Assembly (NCBI GenBank): GCA_026196495.1
Contig: JAPHSY010000013.1
Coordinates: 41,560-105,559, forward strand
Origin: Magnetovibrio sp.
GTDB taxonomy: Bacteria > Pseudomonadota > Alphaproteobacteria > Rhodospirillales > Magnetovibrionaceae
DNA: 64,000 nt
Direction: 5' to 3'
Part shown: in pieces, positions 58,895 through 64,000 of the stretch
Layout: every line of letters starts with the position of its first letter
Position numbering within the stretch: the first letter of the stretch is position 1
Made by a program: the position numbers and the translations under genes
The notes under the pieces: generated by a model
What the model was told of the DNA's origin: nothing
The model's input: only the letters and a program-made list of their open reading frames with translations
Database searches by the model: none

Positions 58895-60697
58895 TTAATG
58901 TGAGGTGCTAATACGTGAATGGGGCACGAATACGGTTGCTGTTGTGCCTTTTCCAAGTTCACTCTTTAGAATCAGACGGCCCCCGTGGAGTTCAATGAGG
59001 CTTTTGGTGAGGGGTAAGCCAAGGCCTGTTCCCTCGTGCTGGCGGTTAAGGCCACTGTCTACTTGGCCAAATTCAGTCATGGCCGTAGTTAGTCCTTGTT
59101 GATCCATACCAATGCCGTTGTCTTGAATGGCTATTGAGACCCCATCGTGTTCTATTAGGGATGCTTGAATGTTGATTTTTCCTCCCTCAGGGGTGAATTT
59201 GACTGCATTAGAAAGTAAGTTCAGCATGATTTGTTTCATGCGCCGTTCATCAACATAAACATTAAGCGACTGAGTTGATGCGTATTCAATAGTGATGTTC
59301 CCCAGTTCAGCACGGTGGCGGATCAACCGTAAGCAGGAACTGATGAGATTATCTATATTGAGGATCGCTTCATGAAGTTTCAGTTTTCCTGTCTCAACAG
59401 CAGATACATCCAGAATATCATTAATGAGTTCAAGAAGATGTTCGCCTGAATGGTGAATGTCGATGGCGTATTCTTGATACTTGTCGTGTCCAACAGGGCC
59501 AAAGTATTGCTGCACGATACCATTTGAAAATCCCAAAATAGCATTGAGGGGGGTTCTGAGTTCATGACTCATATTGGCAATGAGCTCAGTTTTGGCTCGA
59601 TTGGCCATTTCTGATTGTTTGCGCGCATTGTTCGCTTGATCTTCTGCTTCTATAACGTCTGTGATGTCTTCATGAATGGCGATAAAGTGTGAAAGCTCAC
59701 CGTCTTCATCGACGACAGGAGTTGCCACCATAGAAGCCCAGAACGAGGTGCCGTCTTTTCGTCTATCTTTAATCTTGCCCCGCCACTCGGTTCCAGCCTT
59801 TAGATTCTTCCACATGGCTGTAAAAAATTCAGGTGGGGTCTCTTCGGATTTTATGATTTGAGGTGTCATCCCAATGGCTTCTTCTTCACTGTAACCTGTC
59901 ATTTCTGTGAAGCGTGGATTGATGTGTTCGATTACGCCCTCAAGATCGGTGATAAAGATCATGTTGGGGCTTTGATTTAAGGCCTGGGACAATTTGCGCA
60001 GTTGGCTGTCGGCTTGTTTACGCTCGGCAATCTCTAAACGTAGATCAGCGGTCTGTTGTTCGAGGCGGACAATGATGGGCGTTGTGGTGCGATAAAAGAG
60101 CATGCCGCCGACCAAAATGGCTAAGATCGCAATGCCCCCAACCAAAACCCCCGCGCGATAGAACGGAGCTTCAATTTCTGAAATATTGATTTTTGCGACT
60201 AACCCCATACCTAATTCCTGAATAGGTTCATATGCGGCTAATACTTCAACACCCTGGTAATCGAGTGCTCTTACAACGCCTGACTTTCCAGCCAATGCGC
60301 GGCGCATGGGTTCGGCCAAATTTGATTTAAGAGGGACGGGGGCTGGGAGAGATTGTTGGATGTTACGTTGCTTAAGCAGAAAAACGATATGAGAATCTTG
60401 GATATGCCCAACCACAAATTCTCCTGATAAACCAAAGCCATTATAAGCCCCAAAGGCGTCCTGGACTTGGCTTATGGTTACCTTGGATGGGTCTATGTAT
60501 AACTTAGGTACAAAGCCCCGATCAAACCGAGCAACTGCATTGATTAACTGAGTCTGTGTTTTTACGGCTGCGATTAATCCCGTTCGGGCTTGCTTAAAGA
60601 CAGTATCGTGGAGCAACCCAATAGACACCACACCTATGACCGTGGCCAAGCAGACCATAATCGCCATTAACAAATAGGTCGGTTTATTACGCCCCAT
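58895..60697 (-). CDS. Membrane sensor histidine kinase with PAS domain
   Basis: A 600-residue kinase. Two membrane spans (about 7-28 and 180-200) enclose a periplasmic sensor domain of about 150 residues, probably Cache-like. A PAS/PAC unit at about 235-355 (LSQALNQSPNMIFITDLEGV, MTGYSEEEAIGMTPQII), HisKA with LIANMSHELRTPLNAILGFS near 378, and HATPase (NLLSNAVKFTPEGG, DNGIGM, GTGLGLPLT). Start ATG 60697 chosen because the transmembrane segment follows directly; an upstream ATG adds 13 residues. No receiver domain or response regulator is nearby. Lies downstream of the hemerythrin kinase on the same strand. Confidence 0.92.
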   Translation of the reverse strand: MGRNKPTYLLMAIMVCLATVIGVVSIGLLHDTVFKQARTGLIAAVKTQTQLINAVARFDRGFVPKLYIDPSKVTISQVQDAFGAYNGFGLSGEFVVGHIQDSHIVFLLKQRNIQQSLPAPVPLKSNLAEPMRRALAGKSGVVRALDYQGVEVLAAYEPIQELGMGLVAKINISEIEAPFYRAGVLVGGIAILAILVGGMLFYRTTTPIIVRLEQQTADLRLEIAERKQADSQLRKLSQALNQSPNMIFITDLEGVIEHINPRFTEMTGYSEEEAIGMTPQIIKSEETPPEFFTAMWKNLKAGTEWRGKIKDRRKDGTSFWASMVATPVVDEDGELSHFIAIHEDITDVIEAEDQANNARKQSEMANRAKTELIANMSHELRTPLNAILGFSNGIVQQYFGPVGHDKYQEYAIDIHHSGEHLLELINDILDVSAVETGKLKLHEAILNIDNLISSCLRLIRHRAELGNITIEYASTQSLNVYVDERRMKQIMLNLLSNAVKFTPEGGKINIQASLIEHDGVSIAIQDNGIGMDQQGLTTAMTEFGQVDSGLNRQHEGTGLGLPLTKSLIELHGGRLILKSELGKGTTATVFVPHSRISTSH

Positions 60698-60788
60698 GAT
60701 GCACCGTGAATTAAGCAGATAAATTTCTGACTTCAATACAGATGTAGGTATCTAAAGGACGAGTTAAAAGCAACAATTGTACGTAGGT

Positions 60789-62972
60789 TTAAGCTTCGAG
60801 GGCCAAGGCTTCTTCGATTTTATGGGTTTTACCAACGGTATACGGGGCGATATGTACGTCAGCGCCAATAATGTGTCCGGACAGCCAAGTGCGTAGGAAA
60901 GCATGAAGGTTCTGCACAGCGTTATCGTCTTGGGTTGTTCGCCATTGGTGTGCAAGCTTTTCAGCATCTTCTGCCAACTGAACGTGTTGAGCTTTATGAG
61001 TCTCGAGCTCTGGATAGCCACAGGCTTTCATGACGGCTTCTTCACGCTTAAAATGGTAGTGGGTGTATTGCAACAACTCATTGACCAGTTCATCCACAGC
61101 AGCATGATCACGTAGCCCATGCGATATTTTGTTCAACAGACCAATCAGAACTTGATGGTCTTTATCAATAGCGTCAACGCCGATACGCAGGGTATCGGAC
61201 CAAATCAAAATGTCATCGTTGGTTGAAAGTGGTAGTTCTACCCAAAATGTACTGCCGACATCTTTTTGACTGGTAAAGTCAATTCTACCGCCCAATCGTT
61301 CGGCCAATAGACGTGTTACCGTGAGGCCAATGCCCGTGCCTTCGCGGGCAATCATGGGATCTGCTTTTACACGTTGAAACATTTTGAAGACGCCTTCTTT
61401 GTCTTCATCATCAATCCCAATGCCTGTGTCATTGATGCAAATGCGTACGAATCCATTATCCATGGTTTCGCGATAGACTGTTACAGTGCCATTATCATGA
61501 TTGAACTTCACGGCATTAGATAGCAAATTTAAGATGATTTGTTTCATCCGTTGATGGTCAGTACGCAACTTGACCTCTGTCGTATTGCTGAAATCATCAA
61601 TGATGTGAATGTTGCGATGTCTTCCAAGGTGTTTTGACAATTCAATACATTCTGCCACGATGTTGTTGGCATCGACTTCTTGCAATACCATTGGCATTTG
61701 ATCGGCTTCTACCTTGGCCAAATCTAGAATATCGTTAACCAATTCCAGCAGGTGACTGCCGCCCTTTAGAATATTTTCGATATATTCGGTTTGATTTTTA
61801 TTTAAAGGAGTATTGGGATCGTATTGTAGAAGTTGGGCAAAACCTAAAATTGCGTTCAGAGGGGTGCGGAGTTCATGGCTCATGCTGGCCAAAAATTCAG
61901 ACTTAGATTTGTTGGCGTGTTCTGCATCTAACTTCGCTTCTAGCAATTGAGCTTCGGCCTTTTTGCGATTTGTAATGTCTAGAAACGACACGACAGACCC
62001 TGTCAATTTACCATCGTGATAGAGCGGTGAAGATGAATATTCCACAGGGAAATTGGTGCCATCTTTGCGCCAGAAAACTTCATCTGAGGTGTTGGTTTGT
62101 TTCCCACTTTTAAATGTGGTGAAGATTTTACATTCTTGTTCGGGGTAAACTTCACCATCGGCATGGCTGTGATGGATCAGGTCGTGCATGTTTTTCCCCA
62201 ACAGCTCATTTTCAGTTTTGAAACCCAGAAGACTAACAGACATTGGATTACAAAACGTGCAGTTACCTTTCATATCCAAGCCAAAGATGCCTTCGGCAAC
62301 GCACTCTAAAATGTTTCGTTGCTGTAATTCTGTGGTGCGAAGAGCACGTTCGGCATATTCCCGTCTTTTGAGAGCAAACCACAATAAGCCCACCAGAGCA
62401 GAGAGTATGGTGATGATGATGGCCAGCCACTTTTGTTCATTATCGTGATGCATCTGTAACTGGCGGGTTTGCAAATCGACCATATTTTCCAGTTGTGTTT
62501 GATAGTGCCAAAGATCTTTTTCCTGACCTCGTTTTCTGGAAATGTCGATGATAATGGAAAACAGCAGGACACGATCATCAAACGTCAATGGCACGGAGTG
62601 AACAGCAACGGTCTTGATTACGTTGGAGGCAAGTTTGTGGCGAAAAATAAAAAAATTTCGTCCTTCAGATTCTGCCTGCTTGCGTTCTGCGGCCACTTGG
62701 TCCGGTGTCAGCTGATTAATGCTTTGAATTTTCATTTGGCTCAGTTGTTGACGTGAGTATCCGTAAAAACGTCCTGCTGCGGCATTCGCATCAACAATTT
62801 GTCCCGTATCGGGATCAATCAACAGCATTACAACATTATGCTTCTCAAAGGCCTGTTGAAATGTTGGTGCTGCATTTGCCTGCTGGGACAGAAAGAGTAG
62901 GAAGAAGGCATAGGAGATGAAGAGTGAAAGCAAGAACCTAAATGGGGAGCTGATCTGGCAACGTGCAAACAT
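60789..62972 (-). CDS. Sensor histidine kinase with C-terminal hemerythrin domain
   Basis: A 727-residue kinase. Signal/anchor 1-35; periplasmic PAS-like domain at about 36-150 (VVMLLIDPDTGQIVDANAAA); membrane span about 188-206; cytoplasmic PAS at about 218-340 (NILECVAEGIFGLDMKG, CNPMSVSLLGF); HisKA with FLASMSHELRTPLNAILGFA near 360; HATPase to about 590; bacteriohemerythrin domain about 605-715. The di-iron ligands are all visible: DKDHQVLIG, YTHYHFKREEAVM, HKAQHVQLA and WLSGHIIGAD. This suggests O2 or redox sensing coupled to the kinase core. No response regulator is encoded next to it. Confidence 0.92.
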   Translation of the reverse strand: MFARCQISSPFRFLLSLFISYAFFLLFLSQQANAAPTFQQAFEKHNVVMLLIDPDTGQIVDANAAAGRFYGYSRQQLSQMKIQSINQLTPDQVAAERKQAESEGRNFFIFRHKLASNVIKTVAVHSVPLTFDDRVLLFSIIIDISRKRGQEKDLWHYQTQLENMVDLQTRQLQMHHDNEQKWLAIIITILSALVGLLWFALKRREYAERALRTTELQQRNILECVAEGIFGLDMKGNCTFCNPMSVSLLGFKTENELLGKNMHDLIHHSHADGEVYPEQECKIFTTFKSGKQTNTSDEVFWRKDGTNFPVEYSSSPLYHDGKLTGSVVSFLDITNRKKAEAQLLEAKLDAEHANKSKSEFLASMSHELRTPLNAILGFAQLLQYDPNTPLNKNQTEYIENILKGGSHLLELVNDILDLAKVEADQMPMVLQEVDANNIVAECIELSKHLGRHRNIHIIDDFSNTTEVKLRTDHQRMKQIILNLLSNAVKFNHDNGTVTVYRETMDNGFVRICINDTGIGIDDEDKEGVFKMFQRVKADPMIAREGTGIGLTVTRLLAERLGGRIDFTSQKDVGSTFWVELPLSTNDDILIWSDTLRIGVDAIDKDHQVLIGLLNKISHGLRDHAAVDELVNELLQYTHYHFKREEAVMKACGYPELETHKAQHVQLAEDAEKLAHQWRTTQDDNAVQNLHAFLRTWLSGHIIGADVHIAPYTVGKTHKIEEALALEA

Positions 62973-63412
62973 ATGATTAGAGCCGGTTCATTTGTTAGTT
63001 ATCGCAGATCATAGCAATATTTTTTGACTTATGAGAACGACTCTTTCAAACATGCTTCATCAGGACATGCATTTAATCAACCCGAGGTGGAGCCATGGGA
63101 ACGACATGCGCCAAATGGTGGGGAGGGCCTTGTGAGGCTTGGAGCATCTGTTGAAGAAAACGGTGCGAGTGGACAGAATTGAACAGCCGGGATTATCCTT
63201 ACCAAGCAGTTATATGCTAATATAGGTCACCCCTTAACCTCTTTCCTTCAGATATTTCCATTCCAGAAAAGCGGTGGTGAAGTCACGATAGCACATGTGA
63301 GGAAGGATAAAACTTTCCAGAAGATTATTAATATTTTAGATATTGCAAACCCAACAGACGAGCAGAAGATAAAAAAACTGGCCTATAATTTAGTACCATA
63401 GATAGACAGATT
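62973..63412. other. 440-base low-GC intergenic stretch
   Basis: Lies between two minus-strand genes, the hemerythrin kinase and the RTX protein. It holds only very short open frames and one 72-codon open stretch on the plus strand (63183-63401). No inverted terminal repeats, tRNA or clear promoter recognised. Confidence 0.6.
63183..63401 (+). pseudogene. Possible remnant of a gene 3' end
   Basis: Open for 72 codons after a TGA, with no good start codon. The translation begins TAGIILTKQLYANIGHPL and later reads VTIAHVRKDKTFQKIINILD, IANPTDEQKIKKLAYNLVP, then stop. Composition looks protein-like (amphipathic, Lys/Ile-rich) and is much lower in GC than flanking genes. It may be the C-terminus of a decayed or transferred gene. 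It could also be chance. Confidence 0.3.
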
Positions 63413-64000
63413 TTATTGTGGTTTCCAGTTTGCCGCTATAACAGCATCCAACGCTGTATGCTCACTGGTCGTGAGGTTTAATTGACCAATGGGAGGTGGT
63501 GTCATGGACGACATGGCATTTACAAGGTTTTGCACCGCTGCACTCGTAAGGTCATACCCATTATTGGTTGAAATTGTTGCAACACGGTTGTTTGATCCAG
63601 TGTACCAATCGGACACCGTAACTTGATCCGTTGTACCGATTACACTAACCAGTAGATTTTGCCCCGATTGTGTAAACCACAGCTGATCGTGATTAACGCC
63701 TGTGCTGAAGGACAACGTATCATTGGAAGCACTTTCACCGGTATTATTTACAGTATCGCGCCCATCACCGCGCGCGATCACATAGGTGTCATTTCCGGCG
63801 CCACCGATTAAGACATCATCACCTTGGCCACCGTTCAATTGATCGTTGCCAGCCAATCCGCTCAATGTTTCAGCATCCGTACCGCCAGCCAAACTATCGT
63901 TGCCTGCCGTTGCATCCGGGATTGACGTGCCGCTGGCCAGATCGCCAAACCCGCTGGGCGGCGTGTAGCTGTGGTCCGATGACGTCATGTGCATCGACCA
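63413..64000 (-). CDS. C-terminal part of an RTX / hemolysin-type calcium-binding protein, cut by window edge
   Basis: The frame is open to the right edge, so this is the end of a longer, probably secreted protein. Nonapeptide GGxGxDxxx repeats at about residues 32-70 of the visible part (AGNDSLAGG, AGNDQLNGG, QGDDVLIGG, AGNDTYVI) form a calcium-binding parallel beta roll. Next is a hemolysin-related domain (LWFTQSGQNLLVSVIG, QVTVSDWYTGSNNRVATI) and a short C-terminal tail that probably acts as a type I secretion signal. The ATG at 63994 is unlikely to be the true start. Export genes are not in the window. Confidence 0.85.
   Translation of the reverse strand, partial: WSMHMTSSDHSYTPPSGFGDLASGTSIPDATAGNDSLAGGTDAETLSGLAGNDQLNGGQGDDVLIGGAGNDTYVIARGDGRDTVNNTGESASNDTLSFSTGVNHDQLWFTQSGQNLLVSVIGTTDQVTVSDWYTGSNNRVATISTNNGYDLTSAAVQNLVNAMSSMTPPPIGQLNLTTSEHTALDAVIAANWKPQ

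Noticed and set aside
62973..63412. Insertion sequence or integrase scar
   Set aside because: No inverted terminal repeats, target duplication or transposase motifs could be found by eye.

Overview
The window looks like a chromosomal segment of an alphaproteobacterium, probably Rhodospirillales-like and possibly from the marine, sulfur-oxidising or magnetotactic part of that group. Signs for this are the DUF1285 / CoA-pyrophosphatase / DUF6111 / CCA-transferase block, a DUF2312 (GapR-type) protein, a two-subunit glycine decarboxylase, a fructosamine-kinase-type ThrB, a complete Mla operon with an auxiliary lipoprotein, and an aa3-type oxidase operon. The genus is inference. I see no rRNA, tRNA, CRISPR array or intact insertion sequence.

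Layout. 1-7.3 kb: CCA-adding enzyme (cut by the left edge), DUF6111, Nudix CoA pyrophosphatase, DUF1285, a LysR regulator divergent from pirin, OsmC, a lipoprotein, a small conserved protein and a membrane diguanylate cyclase. 7.3-12.2 kb: the glycine cleavage operon gcvT-gcvH-gcvPA-gcvPB on the minus strand behind a tandem glycine riboswitch. 12.2-21.3 kb: lipoprotein plus CDGSH protein, a secreted peptidoglycan-binding repeat protein, thrB-rnhA, an unknown Cys/His-rich protein, a peroxiredoxin, a DsbD/ScsB-like protein, YqgE/AlgH and a secreted Gly/Tyr-rich repeat protein. 21.4-29.6 kb: an orphan TAXI binding protein beside a kinase carrying its own periplasmic binding domain, thrC-M16 peptidase, divergent lrgAB, DUF3429 and a 39-residue membrane microprotein with its own terminator. 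29.6-33.8 kb: methyltransferase, motAB-like stator, M32 carboxypeptidase.

33.8-41.2 kb is a terminal oxidase locus: ctaE-SCO-ctaC-ctaD, a terminator, then a small membrane protein, DUF420 (CtaM-like), a second oxidase subunit I homologue that seems to lack CuB ligands, and ctaB. A perfect FNR/FixK-type palindrome lies in the divergent region upstream. 41.6-48.3 kb: a GAF-PP2C-HATPase switch protein and a STAS protein lead straight into mlaE-mlaF-mlaD-lipoprotein and an RNA methyltransferase. 48.4-56.8 kb: a divergent PEP carboxylase, CBS protein, membrane protein, ElbB, GapR-like protein, carboxylate-amine ligase with N-formylglutamate amidohydrolase, and a DMT exporter.

56.8-64 kb is the most unusual stretch. 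Two adjacent minus-strand genes encode proteins with sulfur-globule-like Asn/Gly/Tyr-rich tails. One is a simple secreted protein. The other is a chimera of a helix-hairpin-helix domain, a histone-H1-like Lys/Ala/Pro linker, a membrane segment and a matching periplasmic tail. Then come two orphan sensor kinases, one ending in a hemerythrin domain, a low-GC non-coding stretch with a gene remnant, and the C-terminus of an RTX-type protein cut by the right edge.
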